Part shown: positions 47,272 to 57,403 of the stretch, in pieces | Layout of the letters: each line of letters opens with the position of its first letter | Numbering within the stretch: the first letter of the stretch is position 1 | From: Erythroxylum novogranatense | Taxonomy: Eukaryota > Streptophyta > Magnoliopsida > Malpighiales > Erythroxylaceae | Assembly: GCA_029891385.1 (NCBI GenBank) | Contig: CM057224.1 | Span: 29,405,005 to 29,469,004, forward strand | Length of the DNA stretch: 64,000 nt | Direction of reading: 5' to 3' | The notes under the pieces: model-generated | Told to the model about the DNA's origin: nothing | Databases searched by the model: none | The model's input: only the letters and a program-made list of their open reading frames with translations | Translations under genes and position numbers: made by a program

Positions 47272-48066
47272 TCAGAGATAGGTTGGGTTCAAATCGTTAG
47301 ATTTAAACTTCTTGGTATTTATGTTATAGATGGGCTCATTTGTAACAAACTTCTTGGTATTTATGTTATAGATGGGCTCATTTGTAACAAACTCAGTGTC
47401 TAGAGTATAAATGCCATTTAATTGAAGCGGAATGCCATATAAAATGTCATTCTTATAAATGGAAATACTTCTATTCTCAATAGAAAATTTAAATCCATCA
47501 TTGTTTAAACAAGTAAAAGAAATAATGTTCCTACTCATAGTAGGTACATAATAACAATTCTTGAGTTCCAAAATGAGCCCAATAGGAAAAATAAGATCAT
47601 AAGTCCCCACGGATAAAGTAGCAACTCTTGCTCCATTTCCCACGCGCAGGTCGATCTCACCAGACATCAATCTTCTAGTCCTTCTTAGACTCTGCACATT
47701 ATTACAAATGTGAGTTGCAGCTCCGGTATCTAATACCCAAGATGCAGAAGGAGTAAAATTGATTTCTATAACAAACATACCTGAAGAAGTAGTCGCACTA
47801 TTCTTCTTCTCTTTCAGCTCTTCCAAATAGAGTTTGCAGTTCCTTTTCCAATGACTAGGTTCATTGCAATGAAAGCAAACTTCCTCTTTGGGTGCCTTAG
47901 TCTTAGCTTTAGGCTTGGGCTTGGACTTGGACTTGGGTAATTTACCTTTGTCCTTTGCTATGCCCTTCTTCTTGAAACCTTTTCCCTTTTGAACTACAAG
48001 AACTTCATTGGTGGTCTTAACATTTCCCTTTAAGTTCTCTTCAGCAGTTTTCAGCATCCCATGCAA
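47272..48066 (-). pseudogene. gag-pol: copia gag C-terminus, zinc knuckle and protease
   Basis: Open 264 codons. A Lys-rich stretch is followed by the zinc knuckle VCFHCNEPSHWKRNCKLYL (CCHC intact), the protease site SWVLDTGAATHICNN (catalytic DTGA intact), LRVGNGARVATLSVGTYDL and NCYYVPTMSRNIIS. A 42-bp tandem duplication near the end repeats FVTNEPIYNINTKK. The true protein starts upstream at 48630; a single TAG at about 48079-48081 separates the pieces. Confidence 0.93.
47307..47390 (-). repeat. 42-bp in-frame tandem duplication in copia pol
   Basis: Two copies (47307-47348, 47349-47390), identical by eye, encode a repeated 14-residue block. Being identical, it is probably recent. Confidence 0.92.
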
Positions 48067-48081
48067 TTCATCAATGGACTT

Positions 48082-48630
48082 CTATATATTATGCATGTTG
48101 TAGTTAAGAATGAACTGATCATATTCATCAGTCAAAGATGCTAGAATAAGATCAGTTGCCAATTCTTGACTAACAGGTGCACCTAATTTCTCAAGATGAT
48201 CAATGTAACTTTTCATCTTGAGAACATGAGCACTCACGGGTGTGCCAGGAGTCATCTTGCACAAATTCAATGCCTTGGTGGTTCTAAACCTCTCTTGGCG
48301 TGCTTGCTCTTGAAACATAGTTTTCAGTTGAGCAAGCATGTCATAAGCCTCCATTTCCTCTAAATCCTTCTGAAGGTCAGAGATCATGGTGCCTAACATA
48401 AGGCATGACACATCCGTAGAGTCATTGATATGCTTCGTGTAAGCATCCTTTTGATCCTTAGGTGCATTTGCTGGTGGTTCCTCAGGGATGGGCTCTTCTA
48501 AGACATAAAGCTTTCTTTCTTGCTTGAGAACAATTCTCAAGTTCCTATACCAATCTAGGAAATTAGTTCCATTAAGCTTTTCTTTCTCTAGGATAGATCG
48601 CATGGAAAGGTTGGCGGATGGAGTAGTCAT
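48082..48630 (-). pseudogene. gag: copia gag (UBN2-type)
   Basis: Starts MTTPSANLSMRSILEKEKLN, then GTNFLDWYRNLRIVLKQERK, and runs to LILASLTDEYDQFILNYNMH before one stop. This is the N-terminal gag domain of plant copia elements, which packages element RNA. The ATG at 48630 is the natural start. About 210 bases of leader follow on the right before Athila-like sequence, without a primer site. Confidence 0.93.
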
Positions 48631-49037
48631 AATCTATAAAATTATGCAATAAGGGTCAACATTCTTATTATTAAGAGGTATTAACTCCCACTCAAATAAA
48701 TAACCCTCAATTGAAAAATGGGAGAAACAAGATCCATATTTCACTAAGTCCTAAGAAAGCTTTGGCTTAACACTCAAGACTTAGTGATTGAGCCAAATTT
48801 ATACTATAAATTGGCCCTGTTTTCTTAAGTAATTATGCACTTGTTGACTCCTAATTCCTGATTTTTGTGCTTAAATTGGTTCCTCATATCGATCTTTTAT
48901 AATTTGCACATTGTCAGTATTTTTTTGTCATTTGATATTAATTTCTGCATAACTTTTATTGGGACAATTATACTGCAAATGTGTTGTATTTTTGTAGGAA
49001 CAATTGGAGTCAACAAGAGAAAGTCAACACGTTGTGA

Positions 49038-49215
49038 GAAGCCATCCATTCGTCGAGACGAACCAACACTCCCATTCGTCGCGATAAATTAATTTGGTAT
49101 AAATTGATTAAATCATGACAGTGACCATTTTTATTCGTCGTGATGAACTTTATTCATTAGTCATGACGGTGACCATTTTATTAAATCATGACGAACTTTA
49201 TTCATTAGTCGCGAC
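49038..49215 (+). repeat. TCGTCGCGACGA-type palindromes in the Athila LTR
   Basis: ATTCGTCGAGACGAACC, ATTCGTCGCGATAAATT, ATTCGTCGTGATGAACTT, TTAGTCATGACGGTG and TTAGTCGCGACGAATG: imperfect palindromes spaced irregularly across 180 bp. Confidence 0.75.
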
Positions 49216-49278
49216 GAATGTGATACCGACCCTTAAATAGCAAAATTATCCACTGTTCGGCCGGCCCGCTTACGACTC

Positions 49279-49285
49279 TATAAAA
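49279..49285 (+). promoter_or_regulatory. TATA box of the Athila LTR
   Basis: TATAAAA followed by a leader-like stretch with C/T-rich start (CTCCATCTTCTTCGTCTTC). Confidence 0.6.
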
Positions 49286-50319
49286 CCTTCCATTTTAGGT
49301 TAAAGAGGACGGCCGCATTCAGAGGTAGCTCTCCATCTTCTTCGTCTTCTCTGTTTTCTCTAATAGGTTTAGTTTTCTTATTTTGCGGTGGGAGACCACC
49401 AACGATTTAACATCAACAATCGCAACCCTTTCATTCCTCATCCTCGACCATCATTTGTATTCATCTCTTCCACGATTAAATCGTTGGAGCCATGGGTAAC
49501 TTTGGAGTTCAATAGTGATGGCTTCTTCCACGGTTATGCAAGGCTAAGGTTTCCGTCTCCGAAAATGTAGCGAAGGTCGGAGTTCCATGAGCTTCAAGGG
49601 TAATCAACCACCGCTTTAGATTTACATCATGTTTTGTAAAACCTCCGAGTTGGAGATTACGAGATATGATGGATTGAATCGGTTATAGTTTAATCGGATG
49701 TTAAACTTTGATTTATGGTGTGGATTAGTTTACATTGGAATGTTGTTCAAATACATGAAGTTTTGTGTATGTTAAGCAGATTTGCATGAGTTAATTTAAT
49801 CTACCTAGTTGTGTTTGATTGAATTGATTGTGTTTTATCTGGTTAACCTATTGCATAAACCATTTCATACCATACACTAAGGTTTTAACAAGATTTAGTT
49901 AATCGAGTTGATTAATTAAATTTTGGACTTAACGAGTTGTTAAGGTTGAGCTTTCGAAACTTAGTGGATTTCAAACCCCAATATTTATTTTGAGTGATGA
50001 TGACCCGAGCCACATTTTCAGGAGAACTTTAGTTAACTGTTTTCAATCTTAATTACTTCAAATTGTCTTGCCTTTCAAAAATCCCAAAAAAATATTTATT
50101 TCATACCTTGCTTTCTTTAATTTTAAAGATCAAGCCAAAACCCCCGTTTTAACTGCTTTCTTGCATAATTCAAACATTAGGCTAGTCTTAGGATCAATTA
50201 CGCCTTTGGTTCCTTGAGAGTCGGGCAGGTTGCACCACGTGTTGCAATTCTTGGTATAAATTGATTTTGATCGGTTTCAAGGATCAATCTTAGGATTGAA
50301 CGATAAGCCGCGATCAAAT

Positions 50320-50337
50320 TGGCGCCATTGCCGGGGA
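50320..50337 (+). promoter_or_regulatory. primer binding site, tRNA-Asp
   Basis: TGGCGCCATTGCCGGGGA is complementary to the 3' end of tRNA-Asp, as used by Athila and Tat/Ogre elements. It lies 3 nt past the LTR end. Confidence 0.93.
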
Positions 50338-51053
50338 ACCAAAGTAATTTGTTTTCTAGGTTAGCCAAGTGTTTGTTTTACATTGTAGTTTTGTTGTTTG
50401 CATTCATTTTGCATTTCATAATTTTGTTTTATTCATTTGCTTCAATCTTTTTAGTGTTAATTACATTTGGTGAGCTTAATTACATTTTTGCTTTAAGTGT
50501 TTAGTTTGATTGTTCTGTTTATTGTGCCTAATTTTGAGTTATTGTGCTTTGCTGTGATTCTTGGCTGCGACAAGTTCATCATTCGTCGCAACGAGTTCAT
50601 CGTTTGTCGCAACGAGTTCATCGTTTGTCGCGACGAACAATTATAATTTTGTTACATTACGCGCAATGAGTTCCTACGAGTCGCGACGAGCGATGAAAGG
50701 TGAATAAACCCTTTCGTCATCATTGTCGTTTTAGTGAGCTAATTTAGGAGAACTTCTTTTGTGCATGCCCGTAGACTTAGGTTAGTTCATTTTCAACCTG
50801 AAATCGGCGATACTTAAGGAAGCGTAGGAAGGAAAGAAGAGAGCAAGCAACCCTTAGCACATTAGAACATCAAGTAGGAGAAATGGTGAGCATCAAGAAC
50901 TTCCGGTCACCAACGTAGGAGCGGAGATCATGGATTAAATGGTGATCGGAAAGAGTCGATGAGAACATAGGAACAACAGCGAGAACGATCGTAGAAGCTA
51001 CGACCTCGGACGTCAATTATGACCCCTTCACCGCAGCCTGCCCGAACTTCGAC
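50338..51053 (+). other. Athila leader with CpG palindrome cluster
   Basis: Untranslated leader. At 50574-50692 it carries GTCGCAACGAGTTCATCG repeats and GAGTCGCGACGAGCG, close to the palindromes in the LTR. The gag frame probably begins before 51054 (YDPFTAACPNFDVNFKVKG is in frame from 51018). Confidence 0.6.
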
Positions 51054-52040
51054 GTGAATTTCAAAGTTAAGGGGCTATTGATCAACTCTCTCCCCAAATT
51101 TCACGGTTTGGCAGGAGAAGATCCCTACATGCATTTACAAGCGCTGACAATGATTTGTCAAAGCATGAAACCCGTAGGAGCTCCCCTAGATCATGTGATG
51201 TGGAAGGTGTTTCACTTATCCCTAGAAGGAAAGGCCCGGGAGTGGTACATGAGCCTCCCAAGGCATGTCGCGAATGCCTACCATAGTTGGGCCAACTTGA
51301 GAAAAGCTTTCCTGGAAAAGTACTTTCCAGCCTCGAGGACGTCGTCAATGAGGAAAGAAATCTATTCTGCCAAGCAAGACTATGACGAGTCCTTGTATGA
51401 TTTTTGGAACAGATTTCAGGATCTGTTGTCTCGATGCCCCCATCATCAAATCCCTGATGAACAGCTTGTTCAATATTTCTATGATGGGGTGAAGAATCAG
51501 GAAAAGGGAATGTTAGATGCTGCTTCGGGAGGATCGTTGATCAACCTCACCGCACCCGAAGCGTGGGCCTTAATCAAGAGGATGGCCCTCAACCATTAGC
51601 AGTATAGTGCTCGTGATTCCAGGAATGTTCATGAAGTAGGAGCCATGTCGGCTCAGACAAAAAGGATGGAAAGCCTGGAATCAAAGGTGGATTCCCTAGA
51701 GCATAGGATAACTTCAGAGTTGTCCTCGATTGCAGCTGAGCTGAAGAATTTGAATGTGCATCGCCCTTCATCTTCCACTGAACTGGCCGCACCTAGTTGC
51801 GAATCTTGCGGATCGGTGATGCACATAACCGATTATTCATCCCGGAGGTATGAAGAAGTCTCTGCGGTGTACCGGGAGACAAAATCTAAGTGGGATCCGT
51901 ACTCCAACACGTATAATGAAGGATGGAGATCTCATCCTAACTTTAGTTGGAGGAGTAATGAGGGAAGAGCAACCAACCGTTTTCAACAAGGGAGTGGAGC
52001 TGGACCATCTACAAACCAGTTCCTCGATCGGAAGCATTGA
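51018..52040 (+). pseudogene. gag: Athila gag
   Basis: Reads YDPFTAACPNFDVNFKVKG, LLINSLPKFHGLAGEDPYMH, HLSLEGKAREWYMSLPRHVA, LRKAFLEKYFPASRTSSMRK and LYDFWNRFQDLLSRCPHHQI, the gag domain typical of Athila. One in-frame TAG at 51597 (Gln expected) interrupts it, then the same frame continues from 51600 through MESLESKVDSLEHRIT, a coiled-coil-like segment, to a frameshift at 52040. Gag forms the particle that packages element RNA. Only light damage, so the element is fairly young. Confidence 0.93.
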
Positions 52041-53105
52041 CGGTGCAACCACAACCGCCAAAGAGGACACCAACCAAGCTGCTACATGGTATGATGGCGT
52101 TGATGAAGGAAGAAAGAACCTCCACGGCTAATCAATTCAATGCCATCGCAAACTTAATCCAATAGGATTCCGCTAAGAATGCTGCCCGCTTTAGTGCCTT
52201 GGAGAAACGGATGGACCAATGGGAGACCAAGGCCGAGAACATGAGCGCTCGTCACCCGGTTGTCCAACAACTTGAGTGAAAATCAAGCGAGGTAGCGGAT
52301 CAATTCCTCCAACACGGTCATAAATCCAAAAGCCCGAGCGTAATTGAATTAAGGAGTGGAAAGAAAGTGCAATTTAGCATTCTGAAGAAGGCGAATCGCC
52401 AAGAAATTGAGGTTGAAGAGACACCTCAAGTAAGAGAAAAGAAGGTCATGCAATCGAGAGTGATCGCGAAGAGGAATTCTTTGAAAAGAAGAAATTAACC
52501 ATTGAGGAAGCAGAGCAACCATCAAGCGGTCCGGAGAAAGTCTTTGCAAAGGAAAAATCTAGTGGAAATGAAGCAACACAAAGGAAGTCAATCAAGGACC
52601 TTCCTTCCCAAATTCCTACTTGATGAGCAAGAAGGTTAACGAATGAAACATGAAAAGGAAATTATTGACCTATTTGGGAAGGTGGAAGTGAATGTGCCCC
52701 TTTTGGATCTGGTTAAGAGAGTTCCGGCCTACGCTAAATATTTGAAGGACTTGTGCACAAACAAGCGTAAGTTTAGGCGAATGAGAGAGTCGAGTGAGCT
52801 CAAACGTGTCGCATTATTCAAGCCCCAAATTCTGTGAAGTGTCGGGACCGGGATCGTTCACCATTCCTTGTGTCATAGGAAAGGTGACAATTGGAAGGCG
52901 TTCTTTGGATTTGGGAGCGGCAATCAATGTGATGCGAAATCATTTATGAAGCCACAGGAGTCAGAGCGTAAAACCTACTTGGTAGTGTTACGGTTGGTGA
53001 CAGATCCTTTCGACACCCTGTGGGCATAATCGAGGACATTCTGGTCCAACTAAAAGGATTAGTGTTCCCTGCCGATTTTTACGTGTTGGATATGTCTACT
53101 GAAGT
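52041..53105 (+). pseudogene. gag-pol: Athila gag end and protease, truncated
   Basis: Broken pieces in Athila order: LEKRMDQWETKAENMS near 52200, ELRSGKKVQF near 52350, KEIIDLFGKVEVNVPLLDLV and RVPAYAKYLKDLCTNKRKF at 52655-52780, then a CHRKG/IGKVTIG stretch and SLDLGAAINVM at about 52905-52940, the aspartic-protease active site. The element is cut by the non-coding insertion at 53106. The rest of pol must lie to the right of the window if it survives. Confidence 0.88.
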
Positions 53106-53731
53106 TGTAACATCTCATCACCGATGGGAAGGGTATTTTAGTAAATTGGGACGGGTTAGGAGTATTAAATTATAACTCGGCATGATCATACAACTTATCG
53201 CCTCTATGATTGATGGTTTGTTGCACTTGCACATGGTAAACATGCATTCATGACATTTTCCGGCTTAGGTTTCAATTGAGATCTTCTGTGAAATTTATGG
53301 GAAAATAGTATTTGAAAAATTATTTGGAGTACGCCATTGAGTGTTTTACATTTTATGAGATTTTCGAGAATTTTTCTGGAATTATCCGGAGAAAATTCCC
53401 GGACCAGCAAAATCGTCGGTAAATGGCCTAAATGTGTTTTGTTGTGATAAATGTGGTTTTTGTGTTTAAAAAAATTATTGGGAGTGGACTGTCATATGTT
53501 TTACAATTTTGGGCAATTTAGGTAATTTTCAAAAAAATGATTCGGGGTTCTTGCCCGGACCGGAAAATTTCAACTGACTGACTGAGTGGGTTTTCTGTAC
53601 TGGAAATGACTGGCCAATGGCACTGAAAAAAAATTAGAGATATGATGTTATGATTTATTAAATTAAGCCATTGGAGTTTGATGAAAAATTGGAGTAGAAT
53701 TTAGAACCGAAATAATAAAACCAGGACAAGT

Positions 53732-53755
53732 GGCAAGTGACACATGTCACTTGCC
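53732..53755. promoter_or_regulatory. 24-bp palindrome upstream of the TATA box
   Basis: Arms GGCAAGTGACA and TGTCACTTGCC around a central CA, 35 bp before the TATA box. Repeated at 61682-61705 in the 3' LTR. Confidence 0.85.
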
Positions 53756-53789
53756 TACTTAGTCTGAATTCTTGAATGGTTATCTAATG

Positions 53790-53799
53790 TATATAAATA
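53790..53799 (+). promoter_or_regulatory. TATA box, 5' LTR copy 2
   Basis: TATATAAATA, the same as in copy 1. Confidence 0.65.
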
Positions 53800-55620
53800 T
53801 CTTAAGTTTAGTTTCCACGACACTTGCTTTAGAAAGAGTAAAAAGGGTGACTTTAAGTGTTTTTGTTCTCCTCCATCCGTGAGTGCCTCCTTCCCCTTCT
53901 TTGTTGTTTTGTTTTTCATCCACCATGCAAGAAGCTTTTCCTTGCTATGTGCTTACTCTTCTTCTCTTCACACATAAATCCACCCATAAGTCTTGTGAAG
54001 ATGATAAGTTGAGTGTGTGAGAGTGCTAACCGTGGGTTTTGGTGAGGGTTGGAAAGTTGGTGTGATAAGTTGGAAGATTGAAGAAGTTCAAGCTTGCTAC
54101 TTACTTAGGTGAGAAGCGATGTTGTTTTATGCTTTTGGTAGTTAGAAGCATTCATGGAGATCCTTTATATATGTAGTTGATCATCATAGTAGTATGGTTG
54201 AATGGGTTTAAATGTGTACTTGGTTATGGATGAATGAATGACTGGTTTTTATTGATTTTGACTTGGTTTTAGCTTGAGATTAGAAAGGCTATATGAATGG
54301 CAAATGATTGTGTGGGTGCTGCCAACTTTTGTGTTAGTATACAAATAATTGTTTTGTTGAGTTTGTGGCTGAATTGGAGGTGTAAATGAGTGTATATTAA
54401 TGTAGGTAAAGTGATAGAATGGAAGAGGATGAGGTATAGATGAAATCTGGAAAATTGGTGTTTAACCTATTGAAATGTTTTGATCATAACTTATTGTATA
54501 GGTGTGCAAATGAGGTGAAGTTTGTGCCCAATGAAACTTTGGGATGTTGGCTACAATTTTGTGTGAAATAGGTGTTGTTAAATTGTAATGCTAGAGGGTC
54601 GAAATTTTGCATGGAAAGTTACTGTTTTATTACCTGTGAACAGTACCCGTAGTTATGACCTGATTACTTTGTTGATTTTTCTAAATTAATTGAGATGGAA
54701 TTTGGGAAAATAGTCTTCATGAAAGTTGTAGAATATTGAGTTAGCTTTCCATTTCCACTGATCTTGATAATTTTCGAGTTGTATATTGGGAGATATGAAC
54801 TGATTTCTATGGATTGGTTTTATGCTTTTTGGAGAAACCTAGTCAAAGTGTTGATTTTGTGAGCTTTCTGTTTGGGAGCAATTTTAACAATTTATGTGAA
54901 CTGAATTGGTGTGAGTGAGCTTCTGCAAAGTTGCAGAGGAAGGAATTATCTTGAAAATAATATATGGTGTGTAATTTTTAGAGGTCAGATTTGGGAGTTA
55001 TGATTTTGCAAACATTGAACCTGCATTAGGTTATGAATTGCTGATCATGGCAGTAACTTGCATGACAGTTTTAAAATTGTTAGAAATTGAATTGGATTTT
55101 GAGTTCTTCATGAAAATTGAATTTTGAGAACTTATCTTTTCAGGGATATAAGGTAGTGAATTTTATGACATTTGTGCTAAGAGTTATGCTGATTGGAAAA
55201 TTACTGTCCAGATTGGTTGATTTCAGTAGTCAGATTATTTGTTGAATTGTTTGACCTAGTTAGTTATAGAATTTGATTTTGGGTTGCTCATGAAAGTTGT
55301 AGATGACATTGTGAACTTATTGAGCATATTTATGTGGTAATTTTTGGCTGAAGAATCAGAGAGTTATGGAATTTGTAATGTACTGTTCTGTTTTAATGGG
55401 ATTTGAGTAGGCAGTAGCTTTGAAGGGATTTTTGACACCCTTAGGGGTGAAATTGATTTTTATGGTCTTCTTGAGAATTGTAGAGGTTTTTATGATCTTT
55501 CCAACAAGGTATGATTTGTATTTTTCTGAATTGTATGCTAAGCGCTATGAGTGTTGAAAGTTGGTTTAGAAATCAGGAAAAAAAAAGAAGGGAATGGGAA
55601 TGGGAATGTGGAAATTAGCC

Positions 55621-55735
55621 TTCGCTAGAGCGATCGTCGCCTCTAGCGACGAGGCTCAAGGTCGTAATCACTAGGGCGACGCCTCGCCCTAGTGACTAGG
55701 CGGATCAGTCGACCTCATGAGGGCGCGCTCGGCCA
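55621..55735 (+). repeat. CTAGGGCGA-type palindrome block, 5' LTR
   Basis: TCGCTAGAG ... CTCTAGCGA (9-bp arms, about 55622-55649). Then a 12-bp-arm, 4-nt-loop palindrome at 55668-55695 (TCACTAGGGCGA arm). Then a decayed third unit. Confidence 0.85.
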
Positions 55736-56189
55736 ACAAGGCTGGTTTTTTTTTATATATTTGGTATTTGGTGATTCTTTTGTTAATTTCTTTTCCGTCA
55801 GACATCCGATTGACTGATTCTTGAGGCATCGGTTTGTGAAATATTAATTTCATTTTTGAGAAATTGGAAATTTTAGACGGAAAATTGACGTGGCCCCTGT
55901 AATTGTTCTATGGTCCTTGTTTTATTTATTTTGGACCGATCGAGGTCCGAATTGAAATCTTGTCGATGGTTATAGTTTTCTAATTTTAGATGGAATTTTT
56001 ATTACGGGAAAAATTTGGATTTAGGGCCGGAAATCTCATGAACATGCATTATACACTTACATGTGCATTAATACTAGTTCGGATTGGATAATTAGTGATC
56101 GGGTTTCTCTCTGTTTGTTATAGAGGCACAGTTGGAACGTCATCCTACTGACGTTGTAGAGACTTCCCGGCATTAGCTCGGAAGTACAG

Positions 56190-57013
56190 GTGAGTAACCT
56201 AGTTGGTTTCTTAATCTATGTGTGTTTAATATGACGCATTGATGCCATGTGGAGATAATGGAGGGATTATGTGTGTTTACTTTTGATTGATTTCGGACCA
56301 TAGGTGTCCGAAGTATTGGAAACTTGTTATCGAAGTGCTATTTGTGTGTGACTGTTTGTGAATAATTACATTGGAGACCTCGGACCAAAGGTCCGGAGGG
56401 AATGGAAAATTAATTTTGAAGTGTTAATTATCATTTTGATACATTGAATGTGACTTTTAATATGATATGGCTGGATGCAAGAAATTGTAAATGTATATGA
56501 TCAAACACGGATCAAGGTCCCAAGAAACTAAATTGGTCACCAACTATAATGACTATAAATGGGAATTAGAGCATATGCATCCATGCATGATGGCATGATC
56601 GATAAAGGCGATTGTGGCCGGGCGACCACCGTATCGGGGCATATCACGCCTAACGTATATGAGAGCTTTACCGATGCACAGACCTCGGTCCAGCGTATTC
56701 AAAGCCTCGGGCTCGATGTATCGTGGCTTCAAGCCCATGTTTTCAGAGCCAGCGGCTCAGCGCAATGTGCTATTCTTGGGGCGATTTGAGCACAGTCCAA
56801 CAACGAAACGAAAATGAAAATGTCACATGTTCATTGCATAAATGGTATGATTAAATATGGATGGTATGAAAGGTGATATGCTTTACATTTGTGAATTGTG
56901 ATAGTATGTGATATTTGGTAAATTGATTGAATATGCATGAATTGAGTAAACCATCGATGATGGTTTCTCACCGAGTTCGCAAACTCACCCAACATTGCAA
57001 ATATTTTTCTCAG
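56190..57013 (+). other. putative LTR intron, 5' LTR copy 2
   Basis: CAG|GTGAGTAACC to ATTTTTCTCAG|AATTG, 824 bp. Contains TTCGGAC-CATAGGT-GTCCGAA near 56293, GACC-TC-GGTC (56681), AGCC-TCG-GGCT (56703), GGCT-TCA-AGCC (56725), GAGCC-AGC-GGCTC (56746), a 19-bp palindrome (56948-56966) and GAGTT-CGCA-AACTC (56973-56986). Confidence 0.45.
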
Positions 57014-57403
57014 AATTGAAGAGTACCCGTTCTTCGAACCGGAGTATGATTACTACAAGAGAGTCGGTGTTCGATGTCGGGATCGATTCACGTCTGCATT
57101 TGTGTCATTTTGACTTATGTAAATTTATATTCCGCAAAAATAGTCTTGAATTGTTTGAGGGCCCTAATTGATAAATATTGTTTGAAAAGTGATCTTTGAT
57201 AAAGAGTAAGACTGAAATGGGGTTTCAGTATCACGGGCTTAATCGTTTATTTTAATTCAGCGACTCATTGTTTGAAAATAAAAAAATATCATAATGAGTT
57301 TTGCCCGACCGCATTGATCGCTTCTAGCATACCACCCTCGCGGTCATGAGCTCGGATATCACCGTCGATGTCGGGTTGGGTCTCGTGGGAGTGGGATGCT
57401 ACA

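Larger units (their letters stand above)
43212..48840 (-). mobile_element. Ty1/copia retrotransposon, 5' end not in view
   Basis: Minus-strand order is gag, zinc knuckle, protease, integrase, RT, RNase H; integrase before RT defines Ty1/copia. The 3' LTR is 44627-43212, preceded by a polypurine tract. No primer site or 5' LTR follows gag on the right; Athila-type sequence begins at about 48840. The coding part has few lesions compared with the chromovirus, so it is younger. Confidence 0.9.
48841..50316 (+). repeat. 5' LTR of the Athila-type element (left end approximate)
   Basis: Ends CGCGATCA three bases before a tRNA-Asp primer site. The left end is not fixed; TGTTGACTCC at about 48845 is one candidate. 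TATA box at 49279. It holds degenerate TCGTCGCGACGA-type palindromes at 49038-49215. No gene. Confidence 0.7.
53106..57403 (+). repeat. 5' LTR of copy 2, 4298 bp
   Basis: Begins TGTAACATCTCATCACCG and ends GAGTGGGATGCTACA. Order: palindrome 53732-53755, TATA 53790, leader donor TTAG|GTGAGAAG near 54108, GTTGTAGA/AGTTATGA modules 54500-55560, CTAGGGCGA palindromes 55621-55735, donor 56190, hairpins, acceptor 57013. Confidence 0.93.
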
